This document shows, piece after piece, positions 36,259 to 48,989 of a stretch of 64,000 nt of DNA. The notes under the pieces were generated by a model, which worked only from the letters and a program-made list of their open reading frames with translations, was not told the origin of the DNA and searched no databases. The stretch lies in assembly GCF_029407905.1 (NCBI RefSeq), contig NC_073635.1:34277501-34341500 (forward strand), written 5' to 3'. Positions within the stretch are counted from its first letter, which is position 1. Each line of letters begins with the position of its first letter. Both the position numbers and the translations under genes were made by a program. This DNA comes from Bubalus kerabau. Its lineage: Eukaryota > Chordata > Mammalia > Artiodactyla > Bovidae.

Positions 36259-37192
36259 AAAGTGTGAACAAAGGAACTCCAGGATCTACAGAGAATCTAT
36301 GTCCTCCCAAGTGCAAAGGGAGACCTGGGCACACCTCTCTCTCCTAGTCTGAGGGAACAAGAAGGAATCCACAACATGCCCACGGGCCAGCTGCAACGTC
36401 TGCCAACCGGCAAGAGAAACCGATCCCGCCCATCTCCAGTGCTAGGGATGGCAGGTGTGGGGGGTCACAGCAGAAACGGGTTCACAGGTCACACCAAACC
36501 TGTTCCTCCAGTGCCAGGCCACAGGTTCTGCATCGAGTCGCCACAGATCACAGGTGAAACAGACCTTGAAAGATCTCCTTCCAGCCCCTCATTTAACACA
36601 GGAGGAGACTAAGGCCCAGAAGACAGAGTGCTATGGCCAACTATACCTGCCCAGGTGCAGGAGATGGGGTCCACAGTCAAGGGCAGTGAGAGACCAGGAT
36701 CGGGCCAGGCCAGCCTGCATCTGGTGTGTCACACACCCAGAGGACACAAGGTGTAACAATCCCCTCCTCTGTGTTGCAAAATTACTTTCAGTAACAATCA
36801 TAAAATTAAAACATACAAAACTGACCAGGAAACAGACAGGAAACATTGTAGTGATCAAGTTTTATCCAATCATGTCTAATTTTGGTACTAAAATGATAAT
36901 ACCAAAAAAGCACAGCTATTCGTTCGATCATTTTTATATCTACGTAGCAGCTTGAATTTGGATCCTTCGGTTACAGGCTGCTACAATATTTACATCCATA
37001 ATTGTCAAGTAACTCACAGGTGAAATTTAACAAAACTGGAAAAAAAAAATGCAATTTGGACAACTACTAAATCATACCACTAATGTTAGGTTTCTGTTTT
37101 CTTGATTTGGTCTCCAAATTTGCAAACAATGAATAATTATGAAAAAGTCTCAACTGTAAGATTTTTATTAATTTAGTCTGTATGCAGTAGAT

Positions 37193-37469
37193 GCGGAAAA
37201 GGCAATGGCACCCCACTCCAGTACTCTTGCCTGGAAAATCCCATGGATGGAGGAGCCTGGTAGGCTGCAGTCCATGGGGCCGCTAAGAGTCAGACACGAC
37301 TGAGCAACTTCACTTTCACTTTTCACTTTTATGCATTGGAGAAGGAAATGGCAACCCACTCCACTGTTCTTGCCTGGATCCCAAGGACGGGGGAGCGTGG
37401 TGGGCTGCTGTCTATGGGGTCGCACAGAGTCGGACAAGACTGAGGTGACTTAGCAGCAGTAGCAGCAGC
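37193..37469 (+). mobile_element. BOV-A2 dimeric SINE
   Basis: A sense-orientation dimer ending in an AGCAGTAGCAGCAGC tail. The flanks ATGCAGTAGATG and ATGCTATAGATG are an imperfect (10 of 12) duplication. Confidence 0.93.
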
Positions 37470-37599
37470 ATGCTATAGATGGGGGCCAGAGGGTTGCCTG
37501 GGACTGCCCCCAGTTGATCCCCCATGTCAAAGATAATAAAGTAATAAAAAAAAAATGTGCTAGCCTGGAACATATATGTGCATGCATTTTACACATATA

Positions 37600-37685
37600 T
37601 TGGGTTAGCCAAAAAAGTTCATTCAGATTTTTCTGTAATATCTTACGGAAAAGCCGAAACAAACTTTTTGGCCAACCCAGCCCAA
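37600..37685. mobile_element. Mariner-derived miniature element (palindromic hairpin)
   Basis: The 86-bp element has arms that are near reverse complements: TTGGGTTAGCCAAAAAAGTT on the left and AAACTTTTTGGCCAACCCAG on the right, with a short centre near CTGTAATATCTTACGG. It is bounded by TA on both sides (37598-37599 and 37686-37687), as for Tc1/mariner insertions. The right end carries a few extra bases (GCCCAA), probably a small duplication. It is too short to encode a transposase. See findings for a possible microRNA relationship. Confidence 0.75.
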
Positions 37686-37719
37686 TACAATCTTTAAAAC
37701 TAAATAATCATCACTGCAA

Positions 37720-40301
37720 GAGAGTCCAAAATGCAGTACTTGGGTACAGTCTCAAAAATGACAAAATGGTCTCTGTTCGTTTCCAAAGCAAACCATTCAA
37801 TATCACAGTAATCCAAGTCTATGCCCCGACCAGTAATGCTGAAGAAGCTGAAGTTGAATGGCTCTATGATAACCTACAAGATTTTCTAGAACTAACACAC
37901 CAAAAAAAAAAAAAAAAAAAAGATGTCCTTTTCATCATAGGGGACTGGAATGCAAAAGTAGGAAGTCAAGAGATACCTGGAGTAACAGGCAAGTTTGGGC
38001 TTGGAGTACAAAATAAGCAGGCCAAAGGCTAACAGAGTTTTGCCAAGAGAATGCACTGATAATAGCAAACACCCTCTTCCAACAGCACAAAAGACAACAC
38101 ATGGACATCACCAGATGGTCAATACCGAAATCAGATTGATTATATTCTTTGCAGCCAAAGATGGAGAAGCAAAAACAAGACCAGGAGGTGACTGTGGCTC
38201 AGATCATGAACTTCTTATTGCCAAATTCAGACTGAAATTGAAGAAAGTAGGGAAAACCACTAGACCATTCAGATATGACCCAAATCAAATCCCTTACGAT
38301 TACACAGTGGAAGTGACAAATAGATTCAAGGTATTAGATCTGTTAGACAGAGTGCCTGAGGAATTATGGATGGAGGTTCGTGACACTGTACAGGAGGTGG
38401 TGATGGAGACCATCCCCAAGAGAAACAAATGCAAAAAAGCAAAATGGCTGTCTGAGAAGGCCTTACAAATAGCTATGAAGAGAAGTGAAAAGCAAAGGAG
38501 AAAAGTAAAGATATACCCATTTGAATGCAGAGTTCCAAAGAATACCAAGGAGAAATAAGAAAGCCTTCCTCAGTGATCAATGCAAAGAAATAGAGGCAAA
38601 CAATAGAATGGGAAAGACTAGAGATCTCTTCAATAAAATTAGACATACTAAGGGAACATTTCATACAAAGATGGGCTCAATAAAGGATAGAAATGGTATG
38701 GACCTAAGAGAAGCAGAAGATATTAAGAAGAGGTGGCAAGAATATACAGAAGAACTGTACAAAAAAGATCTTCATGACCCAGATAATCACAATGGTGTGA
38801 TCACTGACCTAGAGCCAGACATCCTGGAGTTGAAGTCAAGTGGGCCTTAGGAAGCATCACTACAAATAAAGCAAGTGGAGGTGATGGAATTCCAGTTGAG
38901 CTATTTCAAATCCTAAAAAGTGATGCTGTGAAAGTGCTGCACTCAATATGCCAGCAAATTTGGAAAACTCAGCAGTGGCCACAGGACTGGAAAAGGTCAG
39001 TTTTCATTCCAATCCCAAATAAGGCAATGCCTAAGAATGCTCAAACTACTGCACAATTGCACTCATCTCACATGCTAGTAAGTAATGCTCAAAATTCTCC
39101 AAGCCAGAACTTCCAGATGTTCAAGCTGGATTTAGAAAAGGCAGAGGAACCAGAGATCAAATTGCCAACATCCGTTGGATCATCGAGAAAGCAAGAGAGT
39201 TCCAGAAAAATATCTACTTCTGCTTTATTGACTATGCCAAAGCCTTTGACTGTGTGGATCACATTAAACTGTGGAAAATTCTGAAAGAGATGGGAATACC
39301 AGACCACCTGACCCACCTTTTGAGAAATGTGTATGCAGGTCAAGAAGCAACAGTTAGAACTGGCCATGGAACAACAGACTGGCTCCAAATTGGGAAAGGA
39401 ATGCCTCAAGGTTGTATATTGTCACCCGGCTCATTTAACTTATATGCACAGTACATCATGAGAAGTGCCAAGCTGGATGAAGCACAACCTGCAATCAAGA
39501 CTGCTGGGAGAAATATCAATAACCTCAGATACACATATGACACCACCCTTATGGCAGAAAGTGAAGAAGAACTAAAGAGTCTCTTGATGAAAGTAAGAGG
39601 TGAGTGAAAAAGCTGGCTTAAAACTCAACATTCAAAAAGCTAAGATCATGGCATCCAGTCCTATCACTTCATGGCAAATAGATTGGGCAACAATGGAAAC
39701 AGTGACAGATTTTATTTTCTTGGGCTCCAAAATCACTGCAGATGGTGATTGCAGCCACAAAATTAAGATGTTTGCTCCTTGGAAGAAAAGCTATGACCAA
39801 CCTAGACAGCATATTAAAAAGCAGAGACATTCCTTTGCCAACAAAGGTCTGTCTAGTCAAGGCTATGGTTTTTCCAGTAGTCACATATGGATGTGAGAGT
39901 TGGAAAGCTGAGCACCAAAGAATTGATGCTTTTGAACTGTGGTGTTGGAGAGGACTCTTGAGAGTCCCTTGGACTTCAAGGAGATCCAACCAGTCCATCC
40001 TAAAGGAAATCAGTCCTGAATATTCATTGGAAGGACTGATGCTGAAGCTGAAGCTCCAATACTTTGGCCACCTTATGCGAAGAACGGACTGATTGGAAAA
40101 GATCCTGGTGCTGGGAAAGATTGAAGGCAGGAGGAGAAGCAGATGACAGAGGATGAGATGGTTGGATGGTATCACTGACTTGATGGACATGAGTTTGAGC
40201 ACGCTCCAGGAGTTGGTGATGGACCGGGAAGCCTGCCGTGCTGCAATCCATGGAGTAGCAAAGAGTCGGACATGACTGAGTGACTGAACTGATTTGAACC
40301 A
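37720..40301 (+). mobile_element. BovB LINE, 5'-truncated, longest copy in window, inactive
   Basis: This 2.6-kb insertion is flanked by AATCATCMCTGCAA duplicates at 37706-37719 and 40302-40315 (14 bp, one mismatch). It retains the C-terminal part of the apurinic-like endonuclease (FIIGDWNAKVGSQEIPG), the linker, reverse transcriptase (FIDYAKAFDCVDHIKLWKIL, GMPQGCILSP) and the C-terminal tail. Several frameshifts break the frame, for example near 37905-37922 (an A-run), 38030, 38560 and 38850. The RT catalytic box, normally YADD, reads YTYD, so a catalytic Asp is lost. It is a non-autonomous fossil, not a host gene. Confidence 0.93.
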
Positions 40302-41754
40302 AATCATCCCTGCAATTGTTTAGACCTTAGTTCAACTGAAGACTTCTTCAGGAAGGAGTATTTTTATTGCCAACACTGCTGACCACTGCTGGTGCATGAG
40401 CCAATGCGTAGCAGACAGACTTTTAGTTGGTTTTACTGCTTGCATCTCAGGCAGATGGCTCCTTAGTCCTCCATGGACTGTGAGGCTCAGGTGAGATACA
40501 GAGCCTTTCCTTGCATGTCTTCCTGTGAAGTGGGGACCCCAGCTCCACCTTGCCCACACTTCCCACCCAGCCTCTGCTTGGGGTGAAGGCTTGGAAGTGG
40601 GAACCTGGCCCCCTTGCCTGTGCAGAGTCTGTACCCCAAGGAGAGCCTAAGAGGAAGGTGCCATGGGAACAAAAATTACAAACGCCAGGAAGGCTGATCT
40701 GAGTCTCCAGTTCCTAGAACTCCTCTGCTAAGGGGCTGAGGGTGTGAGCCAGAAAGCAGAGGGCAACTAGCCTTGGGGGGTTGATTCTGCTTGATAAGCA
40801 ATTAGGTAGGACTCAGGTGTGGACAACACTTGTGGTCCCTCAGTTGTCACTTGCACATAAGCCCATCCAAAAAACTAAAGCAAAAAAAAAAAGGAGGGGG
40901 GAGAGACTAGTCACAGATGCCTTGCTTTTCCATCATATCCCCAGTGGCAGCTCAGGGATTGGTACACTAGGGACTAAAAATAAATTTGTCGAATGAACAC
41001 ATTTTAAACTTTGAAGGACAGAAATGACTAAGGATGCCAGCGATCACATTAAATCCCAAAGGCACCCACCCTGGAGAGCAAATATCAATCTGTTAAGTCT
41101 GAAGAACTGATGTGAAAAGCATTTAACTCAGCACACCTCCCACCTTTCAAGAGTACTTCATAAATAAAAGCAAAACATCAAAACCACATAAAATATCAAT
41201 TTCCAAGGTTTAAGTAATTGCTTTGGGGGTTCAGCTCTGTTCGAAAAGCAATTAAATAGAAAGGGAAATCTTAGAACAATGTGTGAAGCCAATTCCTATT
41301 TTCTGCTCAGGTTCCGACCTTCACCTGTGGGGCAAAGTCAGTCAGCAAGGACTTTCGGCTTCCGACTGGCCAGCATGGGGACTGGGTCCTGGGGAGGATG
41401 CTGGGTAAAGTGGACGGACTTTGCCATCAAGGATGATACAGAGGAGCTGGGGAGTCAGTCATAACAACAGATGTGATGCACCCAGCCAGCTAAGTCCCCA
41501 GCAGAGAAATCAGTGCAGCGCTGTGGGGCTGAGAGGGGCTGGACTTGCCAAGGAGGGTGGGAGGATGTGAAACAAGAAGGACAGGCTTCCGTGATATGAA
41601 ACCCTCCTGGGATAAACCATAATGGAAAAGAATATGGGAAAAGAAACATATTTTCTATTCTGCAGGATAGGGTGAAAATGAGACCACCTTCAAAATCACC
41701 AAGTGCTAGTTTCCAACAGAAATCAGAGCCCCGCACTTTCTTATGCAATGTAAG

Positions 41755-41777
41755 GTTATTTATTTATTTATTTATTT
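41755..41777 (+). repeat. (TTTA)n short tandem repeat
   Basis: Five to six TTTA units followed by TTTTGGGG. Confidence 0.85.
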
Positions 41778-41989
41778 TGGGGTGATATATATCTCCTGGT
41801 CTCCCCAACTATACAACAGGAAATGAGAAGCACAATACAGCCTGTGGATTGCAAGCATGATAACAAGAAATTGAGGGCAAAAAAGTGACCACTGGCACTG
41901 ATGCCATTTTGCAAAGATTTCACAAAAATGTATTTCATCATTTACGGGCTACATAAGCCTGGCAAAAAGATTTCAGAGACAATTCACTT

Positions 41990-42300
41990 TTAAAATACAA
42001 TTTATGGACGTATAGTTGATTTACAATGATGTGTTAATTTCTGCTATAAAGCAGAGTGATTCAGTTATATATATTATTTTACATGTTCTTTTCCATTATG
42101 GTTTATCCCAGGATACTGAATATCCTGTGCTATTCAGTTCCCTGTGTTGTACAGTAGGACCTTGTGGATTATCTATTCTGTACATAATGGTTTGCATCTC
42201 CAATCCCAAACTCCCAATACATTCCTCGCCCACCCTCACCCCCTTTGTCAGAGACTATCTTCAAAGTCTTGCTAGGCAGAGAATACATCTTAGACGTTAT
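41990..42300 (-). mobile_element. L1 3'-UTR fragment
   Basis: On the plus strand it reads the reverse complement of the artiodactyl L1 tail: 'gtatagttgatttacaatga', 'ttatggtttatcccaggata', 'gttgtacagtaggaccttgt'. Compare the sense copy at 46665-47130. Confidence 0.85.
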
Positions 42301-43302
42301 GACAAAGCTCACTCAACCACTACTCTGCTCAGTATGTCATAAACATTATTCCATGGACGTTTGTGAACCCATTTTTAGGCTAATTTTTTAAACAGCCAAT
42401 GTATTTCAAAAAGTAAACAGGATATGAGTGTCTCAAAAACCCTAGACATTCTTATTGTGTCCATTTTTTCTAATCACAATACCTCAAAACACCAAAATTC
42501 ATGAGGTCCCTTACCAAAGCAGTTCAAAAGAACAGGTGATGCATAATCAATCTGTCTTCCAACCACTGTGGGCAAAAACATATTTGGCTGTGAAGAATGT
42601 TAAGTCAGCATCTTCAGACTATTTACATAGAAGGGATTATGAATTAAGATCAAAGTCAGCTAACTTTCTTATAAAGCAATCCACTGTTCCAAAATCCTTA
42701 GACGTCACGTGTTGGTTTCTGTAAAACATTTGTTTTTCTTGATGGCAAACACCAGCACTGTATTAAAGAACAGTTTCTTGTCTAGGTTAAGTGTATGACA
42801 TGTGAAACAAACCTTTGCAGCATTATATTGTGTCCATGAACCGTCCAAAGAAAGACTATCAAATGGACCACAAAAGTCAAAATACATTGTCCTCAGAAAC
42901 TGGAATTAGAAACATGAATAAATGGTCAGCAGCTGATTAACATCAAACTTTCTCACTATGTCCTCAAAGTTCAACATGAGCATGCAGTTTTAGAGTTTTC
43001 AGGTGCAGTTTTAAGGGCAAAAATACGGTAGCCAACTTCTCCAACCCTTCTGCCTTATCCAACAGGTGTTCATTTGTAGGCAAATGAGTTACAAGTACTA
43101 AGTGAGAGTTTCTGGTGTGGGAAACGGGTATGCCTGGACACACATTTACACAGAATGGAGGAAAGAGACTGGTTAAGACAACAGAAGGAATGTTCCATGT
43201 TGTTTTCTTTGCCTTGGAGTTTCCTGACTTCTCAATATTGACAATATTTGGCTTATAAACATAGCTGACTCATGTCAAGACCTCCATATAGAGAATAACT
43301 GT

Positions 43303-43306
43303 ATAC

Positions 43307-43348
<42 letters not shown>

Positions 43349-43377
43349 ACACACACACACATACACACACACACACC
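43303..43377 (+). repeat. (CA)n microsatellite
   Basis: A 75-bp CA array with two AT interruptions, not attached to a SINE. Likely length-polymorphic. Confidence 0.97.
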
Positions 43378-44433
43378 TTCCTGTCCTTAAAATTATTTAT
43401 CCTGAAACATCTAAGGAAACAGCATGAATACAATGTTACTGAAATCCCAGCAGCAGTGAAATCCTGTGACAGCTGACAGGCGAAAAAAGAACACTGAGAG
43501 AAGTCCATGTTTCTGTCTGCCCTCGCCATGGTTGTTTTATGAAACACTTCAATTTATCCTGATATATCAACACTAGAATGATTAATGAACTCTAATTTGT
43601 AACGGCAACATTAAAAATTCAGGCTTAACTATTCTAACAGAGATGGAATATTAAGGAAGTCAGGATATACTACTCAGTCGACAGCCTTCCTCTTTTCAAG
43701 CAAAGAGCTCTATTTTTAAACTGTCAGAGCTTGGTAACACATTTCATATGCTAGACAATACTTTCAAAACCTCCACCCTTTGCAGGAGCAGAATTAAAGG
43801 AGGAATTTTTTGATTCCTTAAATTATCCAATTTAAGGAATATTCCCTTATGTAACTGAGTCAGGCAGAAGGGTCTGAGACAGAAAGGATCACTGTCACTT
43901 GTCCCTTTAAAAACCTTCCTGGCTACAGCTAACCCTCCTCTGGAGCCTGGCCCTTCTAGGCACCTCAAGCATCATCCACATGGTTTCTGGAAAAGCACAC
44001 ACGTGGCTCATAGACATTCTGCCCTTCCAACATCAACTGCTACTCACCTCCAACTCAGCTCACTGGTCACCCGCAGGCAGCTTTCCCCCACCCCTCAGAG
44101 CCACAGGCCACCCCCTATCCCACCCCCATCACAGGTCACTCCTGATAGAAGGGGGCTCACACCCTCCCTCATACAGACCAATGCAGGCCTGGAAGCGGAG
44201 CTCAAATCTCCCTTCTGTGATCAGTCTATGGCTGCTGAGGCTGACTGGGCAGGACAGGTTTTCCCCAAGAAAGAGAATCTAAAGCAGATGGTTCCACCGG
44301 GGAGTGCGGGAGGAAGTTTTACAGCTTATATGTACATGCGCCTCCAAAAAGTACACTTTACTAACATTTACTGAATGTGTTGACACTGGTACCTGAGCTG
44401 CAAGGGGAGCACCATAACAGTGCGGGTGGGGTG

Positions 44434-44780
44434 CTGTGGACTGAACTGTGTCCCCTGAATCCACAGGTCGACACCCTCATCCTTGGCAGATGGGGCCATT
44501 GGGAGGTGATGACACTGAGATGAGGTCAGGAGGCTGAGCCCTCGTATGGGACTGCTGCCTGCCCAGGAAGAGACACCAGAAAGCCTGGTCTCTCTCGCTC
44601 CTCACCATGTGAGAAGGAGGCTGTCTGCAAGCCAGGACGAGGGCCCTCACCAGACCTGACCCTGATGGCCCCCTCACCTTGGACTTCCAGCCACTAGAAC
44701 TGTGAGCAAACGCATCTCTGAGGTGTAAGCCCCCAGTCTACAGTGTTCTGTCACGGCGGCTGAGATGACTTAAGACGGGG
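44434..44780 (+). mobile_element. MLT1-like MaLR LTR
   Basis: 'ggactgaactgtgtcccctg', 'aagccaggacgagggccctc' and 'cttggacttccagccactag' in this order are typical of an MLT1 LTR. It is diverged and shows no internal part. Confidence 0.7.
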
Positions 44781-45188
44781 AGTAACGGAGGTGCCCTCCC
44801 TGGCTGTTTTCTCTGCTTATCATGACATGTTTCCGTTTCTGTGTCCAGCTAGTTACACTGATGATTAATTTACCTCATTTCAACCCAACTAACCCTCCCA
44901 AAAAGAACAAGGGGCTTAAGACGGATGCAATGAAGCAAACTGCAGACTGAAAATGATAAACTAATGATAAGCCCCCAGACAGCAGGACTGGCACTTCCAG
45001 GAAAGAAAAGCTCTTCAAAATCATGTTTCTAGGTTGTGTTAGGATAATTTAATCAAATCTGACAAATCAGCCCAAAGTATTCAAAAATCAAGAAAGTTAC
45101 CAACAATATGGACTGACACCCACAATTCTTAACCAAGAAATCTTGGTCAATACATACTGGGTCTTCAGATAAGAACTGTAACACATAT

Positions 45189-45397
45189 CAAGTCAAAGTG
45201 TTAGTCACTCAGTCATGTCCGACTCTTTTGCGACTACATGGGCCAGCCACCAGGCTCTTCTGTCCATCGGATTTTCCAGGCAATACTGGAGTGGGTTGCC
45301 ATTTTCTTCTCCAGAGGATCTTCCTGACCCAGGGATCGAACCTGGATCTCCTGCATTGCGGGTGGATTCTTTACCACTGTGCCACCAGGGAAGCCTG
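45189..45397 (-). mobile_element. Bov-tA SINE with 11-bp duplication
   Basis: A reverse-orientation SINE with perfect GTAACACATAT duplicates at 45178-45188 and 45398-45408. Confidence 0.95.
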
Positions 45398-45694
45398 GTA
45401 ACACATATAGACAGATAGTTAAATAGACATAGTACAGGTTCATGGTAAAAAGTTTTACTGATGGGCCATGTGATCAGAAAAGTGTGGAGATCACTGATAC
45501 AGATGCAGAGCTGACGTGAGAGAGGGAGAGTCCCTCCCCAGATGTCATCCTATCTCAGGCAGGTCTGAAAGCCCGAGCCAGCAAAACTCCAGGAGCTTGT
45601 GGAGGATGAACACCGAGGATACAGAGAATAATTTCTCCAAAGGACGAACTACAGCATCCCAAGGTCAATCCCAAATCCCTCCCTAATTACATCT

Positions 45695-45888
45695 AATAAT
45701 CTGCCTGCAATGTGGGAGACCTGGGTTCGATCCCTGGGTTGGAAAGATACATGGAGGAGGGCATGGCAACCCACTCCAGTATCCTTGCCTGGAGAATCAC
45801 ATGGACAGAGGAGCCTGGTGGGCTACAGTCCATGGGGTCACAGAGAGTCTGACACAACTGAGCGACTAACCACAGCACAGCACAAGGG
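45695..45888 (+). mobile_element. Bov-tA SINE lacking the first head bases
   Basis: A sense-orientation SINE starting at 'aatctgcctgcaatgtggga', with the box 'gggttcgatccctgggtt', ending 'ctgagcgactaaccacagc'. The first ~30 bases of the tRNA head are missing. Confidence 0.88.
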
Positions 45889-46454
45889 TAGCTAAAAGCC
45901 TACAGTCTGAGTTGTGATGAGGCTTTCATTTAGCAGAAAAGGGTAGATCAGCATTTAAATTATCAAACCCAACCTCACAATTTCAGGAAATTTCTCTGCA
46001 ATGGTCAGCCCTCGCCTTTTGTTCTCCAGAAGCATTGTCCCTCTTGAAAGGGCTGCTGATTGGCATTTCTGAGTAAGCTTCTGCTGTCTATTGAGTGACT
46101 CAACCAGAAGCGGTAGAATGAACACTTAGAGGCTACTTTCTAGATCACCACACAAAAGCTCATAAGACTGAACTCTGACTGCACCATTTTCTATAGCCCA
46201 CAGTTCTACTTTTTCAACTTCAACACAGTTAGATCGGACGTTATGGAAACAAACTCCAGTACTGCCAGTTAAGAGGATGCTGTCTCCCTGTCTGGTCAGC
46301 ATCATGATAAATGTGTGAAGATAGGAGTCCAGTCTCCCTGACTACCTCCCCTTCAAACACACAGCTCTCTCCAATGAGGACCCAACACTTCCCATAGCAT
46401 CCAACAGAAAGATGAGAGTTGAGCATTTCGTTCCTAATCTTCCAGACAGTTCTT

Positions 46455-46660
46455 GTTAATTTTTAATATATTTTTATCTTGAGATAAGTTTATAGTCACA
46501 GAAGTTACAAATATAGTACAGAGCTGCCATAAACCTTCACCCTGCCCCCATGTCAGTATCTTCAATCACCACAGTATAATCTAGATCAAATTAGATCAAA
46601 ACTAATATAATGGCATCAGCATAAGAATACACCAAATTACAAAGTTCAAGTTCACTAGTG
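46455..46660 (-). mobile_element. Old L1 fragment, left half (continues at 47140)
   Basis: 'tcacagaagttacaaatata' and 'gtacagagctgccataaacc' correspond to the reverse complement of an internal L1M region. The right part resumes at 47140 on the other side of a younger L1. Confidence 0.6.
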
Positions 46661-46664
46661 TTAC

Positions 46665-47130
46665 ATACATTTAATCGAATATTACTCAGTCATAAAAAAG
46701 AACAAAATAATGCCATTTGTAGCAACACGGATGGATCCAGAGACGATCATACTAAGTCAGAAAGAGAAAGGTAAATACCAGATGATATCACTTATATGTG
46801 GAATCTAAAATACAACATAAAATGAACATATCTGTGATACGGAACAGACTCACAGTCATAGAGAACAGACTTATGATTGCCAAGAGAGCAGGGGGCAGGG
46901 GGAGAGGGGGATGGATTGGGAGTCTGTGATTAGCAGATGCAAACTATTATATATAGAACAGATGAACAATGAGGTCCTACTGTATAGCACAGGGAATTAT
47001 ATTCAATATCCTGAGATAAACCATAATGGAAAAGGACAGGGGAAAGAATGTACATATATGTATAACTGAATCACTTTGTTGTACAATAGAAATCAACACA
47101 ACACTGTAAATCGATTATACTTCAATTAAA
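46665..47130 (+). mobile_element. L1 3' end, inserted in an older L1
   Basis: It reads 'attactcagtcataaaaaag', 'ggcaggggg', 'gaggtcctactgtatagcac', 'cactttgttgtacaatagaa' and ends 'tacttcaattaaaaaaaaat'. This is the artiodactyl L1 3' end with poly(A). Confidence 0.88.
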
Positions 47131-47139
47131 AAAAAATTC

Positions 47140-47340
47140 CAGTGCTTCTTCCGGTGTACCTTTTCTGTTCCAAGATCTGATTTAGAACTGATAGTGCATT
47201 CAGTTGTCACACCGCCCTAGTCTCCTCCACTTATGTTAATTTTAACTTGCGTTTTTCACAAATCCTGATGCTTCATTCTTTTAATGGGTAAAGATCAGAA
47301 GTGCTTAAGTTCACAGAGGATGTTAAAAGTTAACAAAATC
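47140..47340 (-). mobile_element. Old L1 fragment, right half
   Basis: 'cattcagttgtcacaccgcc' and 'ctagtctcctccacttatgt' continue the older L1 interrupted at 46660. Confidence 0.5.
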
Positions 47341-47885
47341 TGCGATCAGGGACAAGGGGAAATAAATTAGTGACCAGAACTCAAACCCAGCACCTTTCCC
47401 AGTTTTTACAGATCAGAATGGCACAGACGTTTTAGTCTGTGTTTTTAGTTTTGAAAAATATTTAGTTTTGAATATTAAATTCAAAATATGCACCGGGTCT
47501 ACCCATACAAGGGTCAACTTGATGAAGAAATCACCCGTCAACTCCCCTAGACATCTGCTGTTTCCTTAGAAACAAATACAAAACTGGCCCAAGGCTGACA
47601 CAATTTTCTGTTTCTAAAAATAATATATTTCAAGAAAGCTCAAGTGTTTGATTACCAAACTATACAATGCCAAAGGCCCTGAGTTTGAATGCTTTTGCCT
47701 GCAGAATGCCTCAAAAGCCTTGTCCAGGGGTGCAAACCTGGTAAGAGTTCTAATTACAAGCAGCTTCTGTGGCCTTAATTGCTACTGGCTTGTATAAAGT
47801 AAGGATTCTCAGTATACTGTGACATTCATGTTCAGGAAGTATAAGATAGGAGTGCCTGGTTTGGAGACTAGATATATGGCTCTAA

Positions 47886-48101
47886 GGGCTTCCCAGGTGG
47901 CACCAGTGGTAAAGAACCTGCCTGCCAATGCAGGTTAGATGTAAGAGACGTGGGTTCAATCCCTGGGTCTGGAAGATCCCCTGGAGGAGGGCACAGCAAC
48001 CCACTCCAGTATTCTTGCCTGGAGAATTCCTGACAGAGGTGGGTTGCAGTCCATAAGGCCTCACAGAGTCAGATACAACTGAAGCAACTTAGCCTGCACT
48101 C
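47886..48101 (+). mobile_element. Bov-tA SINE with 12-bp duplication
   Basis: A sense-orientation SINE with perfect ATATGGCTCTAA duplicates at 47874-47885 and 48102-48113. Confidence 0.95.
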
Positions 48102-48259
48102 ATATGGCTCTAAACTAAAAACAGTGAATGGTAACTATGTGAAGAGATTAGCTAAACTGTAGCTTTTCACTACATAAATCAAATCTCATTTTGTATGTCT
48201 TAAATACATACAATTTTCATTTAAAAATATTTAAAATAAATTAAAAATATATTTATATT

Positions 48260-48472
48260 GGGGCTTCTCTGATGGTTCAGACGGTAAAGAATCCGCGTGC
48301 AATGCAGGAGACCAGGGATCAATCCCTAGGTGGGGAAGATCCCCTGGAGAAGGGAATGACAACCCACCAGTATTTTTGCCTGAAGAATCCTATGGACAAA
48401 GGAGCCTGGCAGGCTACAGTCCATGAGTTCACAAAGAGTCCGACATGACTGAGCAACTAACACTTTCACTTT
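48260..48472 (+). mobile_element. Bov-tA SINE
   Basis: A sense-orientation SINE from 'ggggcttctctgatggttca' to 'ctgagcaactaacactttc'. It lies 160 bp from the previous copy in the same orientation. Confidence 0.92.
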
Positions 48473-48713
48473 CTAAATACATATAATCCTCATTAAAAAA
48501 ATAAGTAAACAGAAAAATAAAAAGAACATTACATGGAGGAAAATCTTGGTCATTTGAAAGTAGGTAAAAGCAATGCTTTCAACATAATCGACTATTTGGG
48601 GTGGGGGGGTTGGCTGGTGTTGAGCATTGTATTTACTTTCTTTCCTTGGCCAAATTCTATGTAAATGATAGGAAGATACATGCAAAGGAAGTTGGGATTA
48701 ACACATACATACT

Positions 48714-48983
48714 GCTGCTGCTAAATCACTTCAGTAGTGTCCGACTCTGTGCGACCCCAGAGATGGCAGCCCACCAGGCTCCCCCGTCCCTGGGATTCTC
48801 CAGGCAAGAACACTGGAGTGGGTTGCCATTTCCTTCTCCAATGCATGAAAGTGAAAAGTGAAAAAAGTCGCTCAGTCATGTCCGACTCTTAGCGACCCCA
48901 TGGACTGCAGCCCACCAGGCTCCTCCATCCATGGGATTTTCCAGGCAAGAGTACTGGAGTGGGGTGCCACTACCTTCTCCGAT
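48714..48983 (-). mobile_element. BOV-A2 dimeric SINE with 9-bp duplication
   Basis: A reverse-orientation dimer with CTG tail. ATACATACT occurs at 48705-48713 and 48984-48992. Confidence 0.93.
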
Positions 48984-48989
48984 ATACAT

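Noticed and set aside
37514..39607. Series of open frames with endonuclease and reverse transcriptase similarity
   Set aside because: They are pieces of one frameshifted BovB with a damaged active site, reported as a mobile element.
43303..43377. Regularly spaced repeats suggesting a CRISPR-like array
   Set aside because: It is a plain CA microsatellite; the genome is mammalian and no spacer-repeat structure exists.
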